A DNA stretch of 64,000 bases from NCBI GenBank assembly GCA_949152475.1, contig OX424567.1, forward strand, positions 21,849,402 through 21,913,401, in the 5' to 3' direction. The notes beneath the pieces are model-generated. The model searched no databases and was not told the origin of the DNA. It saw only the letters and a list, made by a program, of their open reading frames with translations. Shown piece by piece: positions 23,563 through 35,925 of the stretch. This DNA comes from Terebella lapidaria (taxonomy: Eukaryota > Annelida > Polychaeta > Terebellida > Terebellidae). Position numbers and translations under genes: made by a program. Every line of letters starts with the position of its first letter. The first letter of the stretch is position 1.

Positions 23563-23884
23563 GTTGGGATGGACTGGTCCCAGTTGATACTTGACCTTAT
23601 TTGATGGTACCACGGCCCTAATCAGAACAGGGGAAGTGATTTATATGTGGCTCTAGGTGGGTGTTAAGAGGGAATTGCTCCTTTGCCGTCGATTATTGTG
23701 AGCTTCTTGACAGCAACAGTAGCTCATATCTATGCCATACACTGCCCTTGCTTTGTGATGATGGATCTGAATGGTGTGGATGTGGAATAAAGACCAGAGT
23801 TGGTGCATGAGCACCTGTTCATATTCCAATGTGGTTAGGGCATTCTGACCTGTGGGCTCTTTGTGCCAGTTTCATAGGCAAAAA

Positions 23885-24460
23885 TAATAACAACAATGTG
23901 ACAAGAAGCTTCAATAACAGGTACTGTAATGAATGGTTAATCTGTACAAATATCCCAACTCTGTATTTCTCTAGTAATACATTTAATAATATTATAAATC
24001 GTTATATGACAAGTCACAATAATGTCTGTACATATCAGCAATGCACGTTCAAAAATATCAAGTAATGTATACAATGGCAACATACGAAGCAATGAATATT
24101 GTCTGTGAAAAAATACAGGTGAAAAACATGACAATAGACCTCCTACAAATTAATAGATGCCTAATTCTCCTGAAGTCCTGTTGAGTATTGTTAAGTCACA
24201 CACGATGACATGTCAAGACATCTCCACCAGTTATTGTCCTCCCTTTGAACACTGCCTGGCGGGACGAGGCATGTGGGATGTGAAATAATTACCCTGTGGC
24301 GAGATAAGTGGTCCTTGTTCTCACTAATGGTTTTCTATTGTTGAGCTATTAGCTTTGGCGTGAACTGGAGGCACAGGAGTTGAGTGATATGGTACTACTG
24401 TCCACGGGAGACACTGATGCTATACAAGAGCTAGTAGTATTGTGTATCATCTAATGAAAT
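23885..24460 (+). repeat. G module copy 1
   Basis: G carries GACAAGAAGCTT, ATATCAGCAATGCACGTTCA, CATGACAATAGACCTC and TGGTCCTTGCTCTCACTAAT (the last as TGGTCCTTGTTCTC here). Sister copies lie at about 48.4, 51.1 and 56.8 kb and a fragment at 63.0 kb. The 51.1-kb copy is the LINE target. Confidence 0.7.
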
Positions 24461-25194
24461 CGCGTGATATAATCCTGATACCTTTGTTATTCACCACATA
24501 TTGCTATCATCTTGTGATATCCTCGGGTCAGAACGGATTTCACAAAACAAAGAGAAAACAATAAAACATTCACCTGATTTTCTTATCTCTCTGCCCATGG
24601 TTCGTTGATGAAGCCACTGAAAAAACACGTAGTCATCAAAAGGTAAATCCATGGCAAAGACATTTGGACAGTTATTCTTGTTTTGTACCTCACATGATTT
24701 CTTGCAGCCAGTGGTATTTTGACGAAGCATCAGGCACGTGAGGATGTAAAGCAAGATGAGAGAGGAGGTACCTCTTGGAAAATAATAAAAATTAAGAAGC
24801 AGTTGGGAAGCCCGTACCAGTAAGGCAACTGTAAATTGTTGATAAACTGGTTTCCGAAATGACTGCTTTCTTGGAATAACACCCTATGCCTATAATTGAA
24901 GACCCACAAACATTATTAGGCCTATTAAAAAAGAGCATTCATCATAAAGTTTGATTGGCTTCATTTTCAGATTGAACAAATTACTTTTAACCAAATTATG
25001 GATGTATGCATGTTAATGTATTATCGTTAATAAATAACTTCCAGAACGTCGAGCATTGGCAATTATATTCAATTTAATCCTTTTATTACATTACTAGAAT
25101 GAGGAAGTGACAGCAACCACCATAAACTGACACAAACGTCGTGGACAGTAAAATGTTGCATAAATCAGTAACGGAGCAGGCATAGTCTGCAAAC

Positions 25195-25380
25195 TACAAA
25201 CAAATCATCGCAATGCAGAAATTACGTGACAAAGATAATGGGATAAAACCATCAGCCTGAGCACAGACATAATACTGTCTACAACAGAACCACAAGCAGT
25301 GTGACCAAATATTTTGTCCGTGGAGCCACCAACACTGTCGAATAACAGATACCAAAACGGTGAGTCAAACGATGTTATTT
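25195..25380 (+). promoter_or_regulatory. P module copy 4
   Basis: The CRE-like motif is mutated (TTACGTGAC at 25,222). The donor-like ACGGTGAGTC is intact with its GT at 25,360. There is no TATA-like run, because the copy passes directly from AACGATGTT to the S start. Confidence 0.35.
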
Positions 25381-25385
25381 GATGA

Positions 25386-25560
25386 ATGGTATAGCATTCA
25401 GCCTTGTGAGAGAAAGATGTCTACATGGTGCATCATTAGGCAGTCAGGTCGCTTGGTTTTCACATCCTGACTTTTACCCTTCAAGTCAGTGATTCATTTC
25501 CACCGCTCCAGTTGATAACGACACTGAACACCATATGCGGATAAAGTATTCTGCTAGGCT
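25386..25560 (+). other. S module copy 3 (3' truncated)
   Basis: The first hairpin is perfect (CTGACTT 25,467-25,473, AAGTCAG 25,483-25,489). The second is lost where S breaks off after GCGGATAAAG. In-frame stops are present, for example TAG after CATCAT, so the sense frame is dead while the first hairpin is kept. Confidence 0.5.
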
Positions 25561-26483
25561 GTATGCTAAATACACATTTTACCAAAATCGCATTTTTCTG
25601 AACTCTTGTTGAAAAAGTGAGTCTGACAAATATTTGACAAAACATTTAATGATGTGTATCATCACAAAAGTTGAATGATACCAGCATGCTTCATAATATA
25701 GTCTCGGGGTTGTGTATATTACTTTTTAGAAGTTGTCATTCTTATGACCCTTTTGTCGAGATTTCAATGAACATAAAATCCTGGTGGCTTCTCCTGGCTA
25801 AGGTGGGTGTTTACTGCCACCAGTTGATCTCTAACCTTGATTTTATGCTATCGTGGGCCTAGTGAGGACTGCAAGATGTGATTTATCTGTGGTTTGAATT
25901 GGGTGTTTTATGGGACTGTTCTTGCTGTATTCCCTCGGAAGCAACAATAGCACATATCACAACATCAGTAACCATCTTCTATCCCACCCTACTATCCGTG
26001 ACACAATCTGTCGGTGCCCTGGATTGATGGATCCTATTATGGTGTGGATCTGGAATAAAACCACAAACATTTGATAGATAAGCACCCGCTCATATTCCCA
26101 TGCTGCTGAAGTAGACGTGTTGCGGGTGTTCTTTCCACCATTCTGGAGAACTAAGGACTGATTGACGGCGCACCGATTGTCACCAAAACCGGACAGGCAA
26201 CAGCCGAGTGAAACCAGCAATGAATAACATGTAACTAATTATCAATTATAAGTACGTAATAGTAAACACACTGCATACAGTGTAATATGTGCAACCGGAA
26301 AAGTGTTAAAAATGGATATTAAATTACTATGAATGGAGACTAATTTTTTCCAGTTTGGCTGATACATCATGGCTTGCATCTGCTCAGTGGTATCGCAAGA
26401 GAGTCACTAATTATTGAAAGGGTCTAACTCAAACTGATTAATCGCCATTGTATTAGCTACCTGCGATACCAGCAGCTCCACTG

Positions 26484-26536
26484 GAGAGTGAATGGTGTCT
26501 AGTAATGAAATTAGTGAATGGTGTCTAGTAATGAAA
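26484..26536 (+). repeat. 26-bp tandem duplication
   Basis: GTGAATGGTGTCTAGTAATG plus AAATTA occurs twice in succession inside module L. Unit 3 has a single related phrase. Confidence 0.8.
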
Positions 26537-27960
26537 TTAGAAGTTAGATTAGATATTTTAGATAAATTGGTGCCCACGTTCTGAGAGTCGCAAACTATTT
26601 CAGAAAATAAAAGTGTTCTTTCGACGGGAAACAATATATGTGTGGATTGGTACTGCATTGATCTCACTTTAACACGGGATGTATTCTCAGATACAATTTG
26701 GAAGATACACAAACATTAATGCAACATTTCCCACTGAAGCAGAATCTCCCCAAAATGATGGAAACCGGTTTCGGTAATTCACCCAATGAAATATACTACA
26801 TGTCCTCGGAATGTCTTCATGAATTGCAAAACGTTTCCAGGGATCAAAGGAAATAATAAATATGTTTTCTTTTCTCATCTTAAGTCAACTACACATAAGT
26901 AGTATAATAAGACGACGTCCAACGATGAAAATCATACTAGTAGGTGATAAAACTGCACACTTTTACTGTATACACCTAAACTCCTTTGACACTGAGAGGT
27001 AAGAGATCTGAACTGTGTTCTAATATCCCATTGCGAGTATCCCACATTCCAGAGAATAACAACTCCGACGACGACGAGACAAACAGGAAACGTGGGAGGA
27101 ATGGGTGCAGTTTTTTGCGACTTTATATAAGAAACAATACACTGGAGACGACAAAAAGTGGATCCATCAATCTCAAGATATTGGCGAGTGTGTTTGTATT
27201 GGTGGCTGAGACATCGATCCGCGCTAAAGACTACCAGCAAAACTACCAGGTCATGGGGAAGTGATCCCTAGCGCTGCTCGTGGGTTGCCCTGGGCTGGGA
27301 ACAAGGAGTCACATCTGGCGAAACGGTGTCCACTCCCACAGACAGCGATCGTTAACAGGGCTGCAAGCCTTGCTGCCTGCTCGTTGAAGTTATCCCGGAG
27401 TGTCACTCCTCCAGTCATTGAGGCAATGCATGGTGATAGACTGGATTGGAAGTGACAAAGAGAGGATTAGAGCTCTCTGGCCGATGACATATTTATATTT
27501 TGCAAAGTGGAATTGGATACTGCGTCAGGTGAAACGATTGCTTCTTACAGTGGCGGGCGCCCAGGGAGATAATGTGAAATATCAAGGAAAGAATCGGGAA
27601 TTGTGTCGAGTATTTCTCGCTGGAATTGTCCCTGGCTGACTGAAATAATGAAAAATTGAAGGGGATACTTCCAATTGAAAATAAAAACTTTCCAACATGA
27701 CATGGGGATAATGTTTTTGAATGTTGAATAGCCCCTATTTGTTGTTTACGTTTGTGATAAAAGCAACAGGGAAACATTGCAGCCGTTATTCTTGTTCCGT
27801 ACCTTGAACGCTTCCTTGCAGCCGGTGGTATTTTGACGAATTGACTTCAGAAATAACTTGTTTCTAGAAATAACACCTGGTGACTAATTACCTAGTACGT
27901 ATGACTAATAATTGACAACCGACAAATATCGTTATGCTTGGTGTGTTCATTTCAGGAGCA

Positions 27961-30900
27961 TTTTGGTTTTCACACCCTGACTTTTACCCCTGAAGTCAGT
28001 GATTCATTTGCACAGCTCCAGTCGATAATGAAACTGAAAGCCATCTATGGAAATTAGTTATTTGGTGGGATTCAGACGGCGCGGAAATCACTTGTAAGGC
28101 TCTCGCTAAAACTAGACGCAAATCAGCAGGAAACGTTATGATAGACGTCATTTGAGGATCCTGAAATCGCTCACAATTTCTATAGAGCCTGAAAGGCACA
28201 TGTGTAAGCTGGGGATCAATGGCTATTATATGAACACAATACATTATACATGACAACGGCAGTTGTCTTTTGGAGTTGATGTTGATAATGGAACGAGGTT
28301 GAAATGTATACCATTGCCCTTTTCTTGTTACTTGTGTTCAATAGTTTTATTGTGGTGCCTAAATCACTCAAATAAGACAGCTTACTCGTTTGTAGAATCA
28401 TTCGATCTTCTTGTAAAATTCATACTGTGTACTGTGTGGGTGTCTCAAGTTGCTGGGAAAGGACCAGCAGTATAAGAGGTCGTATGCTTGTTGGCCTATG
28501 GTTGATGGAGCCAATTTCCAATATTTGGATTAGGTTATCCTGTCTAGACGCCCTATAATAGCGTGTGTATTGAACCTTCATCTTTTCATAAATGTAATCA
28601 ATATCATGCTAGTGAACAGAACAGCTTGTATCCACTCCGATGTCTACATAAAATAACCCACGCATCATGTCTATACAACAGATGAACTGCTTGTTTTTGT
28701 TTGAATATTACATAATAGAATTGCATTTACTAACAACTAGCTATTGTTTTATAATTACGTTTCAACCGCATGCGAAGTTGAAAACATTGGTAACCAACAC
28801 TACTATGAAACAATAGTATACTTTTGTAACTGCCTGTGCTGCTTCAGTCATACAAATAATAGAAAGGCCCAGACCCCAGAAAGAACAATGCTCATTACAA
28901 CGAACTATTTGTTAGGCTATTTCCATCCTTCATTCCCTTTTTGAAACGATGTTATGATTGGGTTAGACTGTTTATTGATCAGATAAGACACAGACTAGAA
29001 ACTGTCATTCAATGTTATGACCGCAATCATGTTTTCACAATTGTGATGTAGAACCTACCTTCGAGATATTTCAGAATCGACAAGAAACACAATAAGGACT
29101 GTGAGTTCACCCAATGAGTTATCCATGGCATATCAGTAGAAATAAAATTCTGCTTGTCAGCCATTTTTTCATAACTGATGGATATAAATACACATAAATT
29201 TCCAAATTTCACTATTACTCCCCTCCATGCCCACGTACAATATGACACTGTAGCATACTGCATTAAATTGTTCTTTCTCACAGTTTAAGAGGTCTTACAA
29301 ATGTACTTGGAGATGGTATCCCTGGTAGGAAGTGTCATTTTACATTCATTTCAGAAAGACAGGAAGCACCACAACTACCAGTGTTCCATTATTCAAATAC
29401 TTTGAGAGGGAGCATCAGATTGAAAACTGGAACAAGTTGTTGAATTCCACGAACTCATATTGAAATCAGTTGTCAATATGTCCAAGAAATGTGTTATGCG
29501 TTTGCAATGTTTTCATTCTAATCAAATTTTTGTTTTGGAATATATGTCAATACTTTTCTTTTTATTTCTGCTAACGTGGCAAAGTATCGATGGTGCATCA
29601 CTGTTTCAATAGAGTAGAGTAGACTGCACGTAATTATCCAGCTCGGACCACTTCATTTATTTTGCTCCTAGAAAAGGATATAACTGACATGTCATTTCTG
29701 TTTGGATATCAAAATAAATGAACAAAAAATGTGGTAAGAAAGTTTTCTCCCAGGTGGTATGCTATTCTGCTAGGTGGTATAATTAATGTTATCAAAATCA
29801 TAATGATAAAATTTCTGTTGATTATTGAGTTTTTATCAGTGATTAGTAATATTTTTTATAATTATTCTTTACATGTAATCATTGTTCTCACATTCTGCGT
29901 GAAGAACAATATCCATTCCAGGAGCTCTGGCTAATCTCCTCATCACAATTTCCACACCTTGTCCTTGATCCGAGTGATGAGCATCTGATGGAAGAAGCTA
30001 CCAGTTGTCAAATGGCATGAATATGATTTAACACTGGTCTTATCGTAAGGCATCTTGCAATATATACTCTTGCGGGTTAATCAGAAAAAAATATAAAACA
30101 TTACTTCTTCAAAATGAATGCAGTTGGATCCAAAAATTCAATTATGGTGGATAAAACTGCATAAAAAGTAACTTCCCAAGTAGGAGGCTGAATGACTGTC
30201 TAACTTGTTTTGAACCTTGTCCAATGTGTCTAAAATTCCATTTATAACATTGGGCTGAAGACTGTACCTGATTGCTCCTTTCCTGGGGTAATTGCGACTT
30301 TAGTAGCTTTTTTGGCGGCAATGGATCGTCTCACCACATCCGTCACTATCTACTCTCCAATCCACCCTATATATTGATTTGTGGTGTGGTGGATCTTTGC
30401 TCATACCATTTGATTGATGAGTGTCAATCGGTGGTACTACTTATTAAATACCAATAAGAAACGAAAGGTACTTTTAGATACATCAGTGCCCATAATCTGG
30501 GAGTCATAGTTAGCAGGAGAAGATTCATGGTAAAATAGTGCTGCATTGATACCGTTCTAATCTGGTCTGTTTTCTCACATAGAATCTTGCAAAATACACC
30601 AATTTTAATGCACACTAGTAATATTAATGTTACATTTACCACTGACCTTGACTCCAAAAAATGTGAAGCCAGTTTAGGTAAATCTCCTTTTATAATACAC
30701 TGTCTGCACTGGACATGATATGATGACTTGTAAAGGTTTGAGGGATCGAAGCAAGTAATAAATTTTCTGGGTCTTCTCATCTCAAGTCAACTACTCATAA
30801 TTAGTATAATAAGATAGGTGCTGACGTATGTGGTTGGACGCATGGTTGTAAATCATATTAGTACATGTCGGTGAATAAATTGGCCAATTTTAATGTATAC

Positions 30901-32215
30901 ACCCAAACTTATTTGACACCGGTGGGTAAGAGGTCTAAACTATGTTCTAGTGCCCCACTGCGAAAATCCAACTTTCCAGAAAATAACAAACTCCAACGAC
31001 GACAAGACAAACAGGAAAAGTGGGAGGAATAGGTGCAGTTTTCGACGACTTCACATAAGAGACCATACACTGGAGACGGCCAAAAGTGGATCCATCAATC
31101 TCAAGATATTGGCGAGTGTGTTTGTATCAGTGGCTGAGGCCTCGACCGGCAACTGCCGAAGACAGCGACTGCCAGATTACCGGGAAGTGATCGCTAGCGC
31201 TGCTCGTGGGCTGGGAACAAGGAGTCGCATCTGGTGAGACGGTGTCCGCTCCCACAGACAGCGATCGCGAAGAGGGCTGCAAGCCTTGCTGCCTGCTCGT
31301 AGAAGTTATCCTGGAGTGTCACTCCTCCAGCCATCGAGGCAATACATGGCGATTGGAAGTGACAAAGAGAGGATTAGAATTTTCTGGTCGATGACATATT
31401 TGTATGTTGCACAGTGGAATAGGATAATGTGTCAAGTGAAACGATTGCATCTTACAGTGGTGGTATAGGGAGGAAATGTCAAATGTCAACAATCCCGAAT
31501 TGTTGTCGAGTATTCCTTGCTGGTATTTTTCTAATCGAGTATTTCTTGCTGGGATTTTTTTCAAATTGTCCTTGACTAAATGAACATTTACAAATTCAAA
31601 AGGATACTTTCGATCGATAAAAACATGGGGGGGGGGGATAAATATCCTGAAAATCGAGTATTCGTTATAGTGGTTACGTTCGTGATCATAGTAACAGAGA
31701 AATTTCTTGACATTATTCTTGTTTCGTACCTTACGTGTTTTCTTGCAGGCAGTGGTATTTTGATGAGGTGATAGGCGTGGGAGGGATGTAAATCATGTTG
31801 TGAAATGTGGTAGGGGCCTACCTCTTGAAAAATAATAAGCAAAAGAGCAGTTTGGAAGCCCATACCAGTACCAGAAAGGCAACTGGCATGCAAGGGATAT
31901 AAATGATCTTGCGAAAGGTGGTACCTCTTGGAAAATAACAAACATTGAAACGGTTGGGAGGGCCATGCCAGCAACAGAAAAGCAACTTTAAATTGTTAAT
32001 AAACAAACTCCGGAAATAACCTGTTTCTTGGAATAGCACTCGAAAACTTATTACATAGTGCGTATGGCTGATAACTGATGACCAACAAACATGGTGAGGC
32101 CTGGTGATAGAGTGTGTTCCTTTCAGGATGTAGTTGTAGTCATTCACAAAGTTTGATTAGCGCCGTTTTCAGGGAAAAAAGTACATCACCTTCATCTGGT
32201 TTTCATTGGACCTGA
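27961..32215 (+). repeat. Cassette unit 6 (S-D-E-R-I-J-A-B)
   Basis: S begins abruptly at about 27,966 because P is deleted. D runs to about 28,440, E to about 29,500, a degenerate R to about 29,780, an unassigned stretch to about 30,170, I to about 30,630, J to about 30,910, A to about 31,690 and B to about 32,210. B contains an internal partial duplication (about 31,770-31,990), where the GGTACCTCTTG..AAATAA phrase appears twice. Confidence 0.7.
27966..28145 (+). other. S module copy 4
   Basis: The first hairpin is perfect (27,977-27,983 with 27,993-27,999). The second has one mismatch (GCCATCT with AGACGGC). The sense frame carries a TAG inside the second loop (GGAAATTAGTTATTT). Its 5' part and promoter are gone. 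Confidence 0.5.
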
Positions 32216-33900
32216 ATGATGATCAGGACACTTTTTGTCTTGGATGATAACAAATAAATATCAGAACGTCATGAGCGTTAGTGTAATAATGCTCATTTGT
32301 ATTGGTGGTAATAGATTGATACTTACATTCAATTCATACCTTTTGTTGAATTATAAGAATGATGAAGTGATAGCGCCGTTCACGAACTTTGTGAAAATGT
32401 CCTGGATAGTAGAATGTTGTTCAATAGACATAATGCTGTCTACAACAGAACGATCAGAAGTGTGACCAATGCTTGTTCGGGGAGCCAGCAACACTGTCGA
32501 ATAACAGATACCAAAACGGTGAGTCAAACAATGTGAAGTTATTTCGTACAGATTCTAACTTTTATTGAAGTGATATTGGCAGAAAAACTATTTGTTCCTA
32601 ATCAACTACAAATATGCCTGTAGTCACAACAAATACACCTAAACTCTTTTGACACTGGAAGGTAAGAGGTTCGAAATGTTTTCTAGTGGCCTATTGTGAG
32701 TATCCAACGTTCAAGTGAATAATAAACTTCAATGACGATGAGACAAACAGGAAAACGTGGGAGGAATGTGTGCATTCTTTTGCGACTTTACATAAGAGAC
32801 AATACACTGGAGACGGCAAAAAATTAGATCCATCAATCTCACGATATTGGCGAGTGTGTCTGTATCGAGACATCGACCCGCAACTGCCAAAGACAGCGAC
32901 TGCCAGGTCACGGGAGTGATCTCTGGCGCTGCTCGTGGCCTGGGAACAAGGAGTCGCATCTGGCGAGACGGTGTCAGCTCCCACAGACAGTGATCGCGAA
33001 CGGGGCTGCAAGCCTTGCTGCCTGCTCGTAGAAGTTATCCTGGAGTGTCACTCCTCTAGCCATCGAGGCAATGCATGGTGATAGACTGGATTGGAAAGCG
33101 ACAAAGAGAGGATTAGAGTTTTCTGGCCGATGACATATATAATTTGCATGTCGCACAGTGGAAATGGATACTGTGTCAAGTGAAAAGATTGTTTCCTATA
33201 GTGGCAGCCTAGGGAGATAATCTGAAACGTCAATGACAGAATCAGGGATTATGTTGAGTGTTTTTGCTGGCATTGTTCTTGGCTAAATAAACAATGAAAA
33301 TTGAAAAGGATACTTTCAATTGAGAATAAAAACTCCCCTACTTGATATGGGGACAAAGTTAACACCCAATAGTCTTTGATTGTTCTATACGGTTGTGATG
33401 AAAAGTAACAGGGAGACATTCGGACCATTATTATTGTTCCGTACCTTGTAGTGGTATATTTTTATTAAAAACCAAACAAAACAAATCTTGTTGTGAACAT
33501 GGTGAAATGTCGTACCTCTTGAAAATTAACAAACGTCTGAACAGTTTGGAAGGCCGTACCAGTAACAGAAAGACAACTGCAAATTGTTAATAAACTTTGG
33601 AAATAAATTGTTTCTTGGAATAACACCCGATGACTAATCACCTAGTACGAATGGCTATTAATTGACAACCGACAAACATGGTTAGGCCTGGTGAAAAAGA
33701 TTGTTCGTTTCAGGAGCATTCACCTGAAGTTGTAATAAACCATAAAATTTGATTACCTTCATTTTCAGAAAAGAAGGTATATTTCTTTTAACCGCTTTTG
33801 ATTGAGCATGACGTGTGGCACTTTTTCGGGTTGCATAGTTATCAGAACATTTGTTGTCTTGAATATGGTGATAAATAATTACCAGAATGTCATAAGCGTT
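32216..33900 (+). repeat. Cassette unit 7 (partial P, A, B)
   Basis: A partial P (about 32,420-32,570, donor GT at 32,519) joins about 60 bases of unassigned DNA and then A (32,629-33,420) and B (33,420-33,850). A and B here are nearly identical to 36,389-37,580. The P fragment has an inverted copy at 35,745-35,925. Confidence 0.7.
32425..32593 (+). repeat. Inverted-repeat pair, left arm (P fragment)
   Basis: About 165 bp, from GACATAATGCTGTCTACAAC through the AACGGTGAGTCAAAC donor to GATATTGGCAGAAAAACT, match the reverse complement of 35,750-35,915 with few differences. The two arms enclose 3.15 kb of cassette DNA. Confidence 0.85.
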
Positions 33901-34039
33901 AGCAAAATCAATCCAATTTATTCCTTTTATTGCATTATCAGGATGAGGAAGTGACAGCACCGATTATAAACTCTGTGGATACGTCGTGGATAGTAGAAAG
34001 TTGGATAGCACAGTGACAGAGAAGGCATCGTCTGTAAAC

Positions 34040-34270
34040 TACGAACAAACCATTACAATGGAAAAGTGACGTGACAAGGATAATTGGATAAAACTATCAC
34101 CCCGAGCACAGGCATAATGCTTCCTACAACAGAAACACAAACAGTGTGACCAATTCTTGTTGGTGGAGCCACAAACACTAATGGATAACAGATACCAAAA
34201 CGGTAAGTCAAACGATGTGACGTTATGTTGTACAGCTTCTGAAAGTGTGAAATAGTGCACTATATATAAA
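34040..34270 (+). promoter_or_regulatory. P module copy 5
   Basis: TGACGTGACAAGGATAATTG starts at 34,067. The donor-like site is ACGGTAAGTC with GT at 34,203. TATATATAAA lies at 34,261-34,270. The donor differs from the GTGAGT of other units by a change that keeps the GTRAGT consensus. Confidence 0.45.
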
Positions 34271-34355
34271 GTAACGACGAGGACATAGGTTTGTCAACTC
34301 TGCCGTGCTACAGATATTGATGAAAAATGGACAAAGCAGATGGACAAAGCAAGAT

Positions 34356-34580
34356 TGGTATGGTATTCAGCTTTGTGAAATAAATCCGAGATGGCTGCAT
34401 AGTGCATCATTATGCAGTCAGGTCGCTCGATTTTCGCACCCTGACTTTTGCCCGTCAAGTCAGTGATTCATTTGCGCCGTTCCAATCGATAACGACACTG
34501 AACGCCGTCTGCGGAAATTATTTATTTGCTCGGATTGCAGACGGCGCGGAAGTCCTTGTAAACTCTCTCTAAAACGAGAC
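34356..34580 (+). other. S module copy 5 (best-preserved hairpins)
   Basis: First hairpin: CTGACTT at 34,441-34,447 with AAGTCAG at 34,457-34,463. Second: ten perfect pairs, CGCCGTCTGC at 34,503-34,512 with GCAGACGGCG at 34,537-34,546. The sense frame is open through both but stops a little after the second hairpin, because one C is missing in GAAGTCCTTG compared with the unit 11 copy. This is the best reference for the family structure. Confidence 0.55.
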
Positions 34581-35744
34581 GCAAATCAGCAGGAAACGTT
34601 ATGATAGACGTCATTTGAGGATCCTGAAATCGATCTCAATTTCTATAGAGTCTGGAAGGCACATATGTAAGCCGGCGATCAATGAGTATTACTTGAACAC
34701 AATAAATTATACATGACAACGGCAGTCGTCTTTCAGAGTTGATGTTTATATGGAAGGAGGCTGAAATGTACACTCCTGTTATCTTGTTTCTTGTTGGCAT
34801 AATTTTTGGCAATGCCTATACATCTCATATATGACATATTACTTGTGGGTGGGATCTAGTTTCTTGTAAAACGCATACTGTATACTGAGTATGGGTATTT
34901 CTTATTGCTAGGAAAGAACCAGAAGTATAAGGGGTCGTGAGCTTGATGGTTGTTGGTTGATGGAGCTAATTTCCATAATTTTAAATATCCTGTCTAGACG
35001 CTTTGCGTAATATTTCAATACCTCTCAAAATAAGCGTTCATCTTGGATATATAATCCAGGTCATGCTACTGAACATCACGGGTTTATCCACTTTGATCTT
35101 CGAATACCCGATCCTACGCATCATTGAATTATTTGTGTTCAAGACATTTTCCGAACAGATATTTTATCATCAAATTGCACAATACTAACAGAGAGTCACA
35201 GTCTGTTTATATGTTCCCTTCGGAGCATAATGCGTAAACGAAATCTACTGTAAAACGATATTTCATCAATGCAAATATTATTTTACTAACTTCCTGCGCT
35301 AATACTATTCTACCATATCCCTGTGCTGGTTCAATAGAACAAGTGTCATGATTTCTAAAGAACAATGGTCATCACAAGGAACTATTTGTTAGGGTATTTG
35401 TATCCTATATCAATCGTTTGCTTCAAACTATGGTATGTTTGTGTTAAATTTTGACTTGTAACGAAACACGCACTTGAAACTGCTAGCCGAGGTGGAGACC
35501 TCAATCATGTTGTGACAACTTGCGATATAGAATACAATCCTGCGAGTCATTTGACATAAAAGAGATCCAGGCTACCGTGTGTTAGCCAGAGGATGATCAA
35601 TGCGGAAACACCTTTTGCAGTCTGCCATGTAGTTGATGCGGGTTATTGTGATTTTTTCCATTATTAATCATGAAATACTATTCCTTAACCACATGCACAC
35701 GAGAGAGATGCACATGTAAAGTAATATTCATTTAATTTTTAATT

Positions 35745-35925
35745 TAAGTTTTTCTGCCAATATCACTTTAACAAAAGTTAGAATATGTACAACATAACTC
35801 CACATCGTTTGACTCACCGTTTTGGTATCTGTTATTCGACAGTGTTGCTGGTTTCCAAACAAGTATTGGTTACACTTCTTATCGTTCTGTTCTAGACAGC
35901 ATTATGTCTTTGCTCAGGGTCATGG
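35745..35925 (-). repeat. Inverted-repeat pair, right arm (P fragment)
   Basis: The only clear minus-orientation cassette fragment in the array. Reading the minus strand gives the AAACGGTGAGTCAAACGATG stretch and the ACATAATGCTGTCTAGAACA stretch of module P. See the left arm at 32,425-32,593. Confidence 0.85.

Larger units (their letters stand above)
22141..25080 (+). repeat. Cassette unit 4 (H-fragment, E, R, F-G-K-B)
   Basis: An H-like start (22,180-22,260, with GATGTCTGATGCTGCGAGGTAATG) is followed by a duplicated 57-bp block, then a shortened E (22,546-23,260), R (23,260-23,570), F (to 23,885), G (to about 24,460), K (to about 24,690) and B (to about 25,030). P, S and D are absent. K contains a single copy of the 35-39-bp ACATATTGCTA repeat at about 24,497. 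Confidence 0.65.
25081..27960 (+). repeat. Cassette unit 5 (P-S, F-L, I-end, J-A-B)
   Basis: P (25,090-25,380) and a truncated S (to about 25,560) jump to F (25,690-26,220) and L (26,360-26,560). The end of I, J (26,710-26,970), A (26,970-27,770) and a shortened B follow. D, E and R are deleted. The join near 25,680-25,760 is the uninterrupted counterpart of the transposon site in unit 3. B is cut near 27,960 and fused to S of unit 6. Confidence 0.65.
32629..35735 (+). repeat. Segmental duplication, copy A (about 3.1 kb)
   Basis: Runs A-B-P-S-D-E and aligns with 36,389-39,498 at a constant offset near 3.75-3.76 kb, with small indels and few substitutions. Modules in the same order elsewhere in the window are far more diverged, so this duplication is recent. 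Confidence 0.85.

Noticed and set aside
32425..35925. A single TIR transposon bounded by the inverted P fragments
   Set aside because: The interior is ordinary cassette DNA in normal order, the arms are pieces of module P, and no target duplication is seen.
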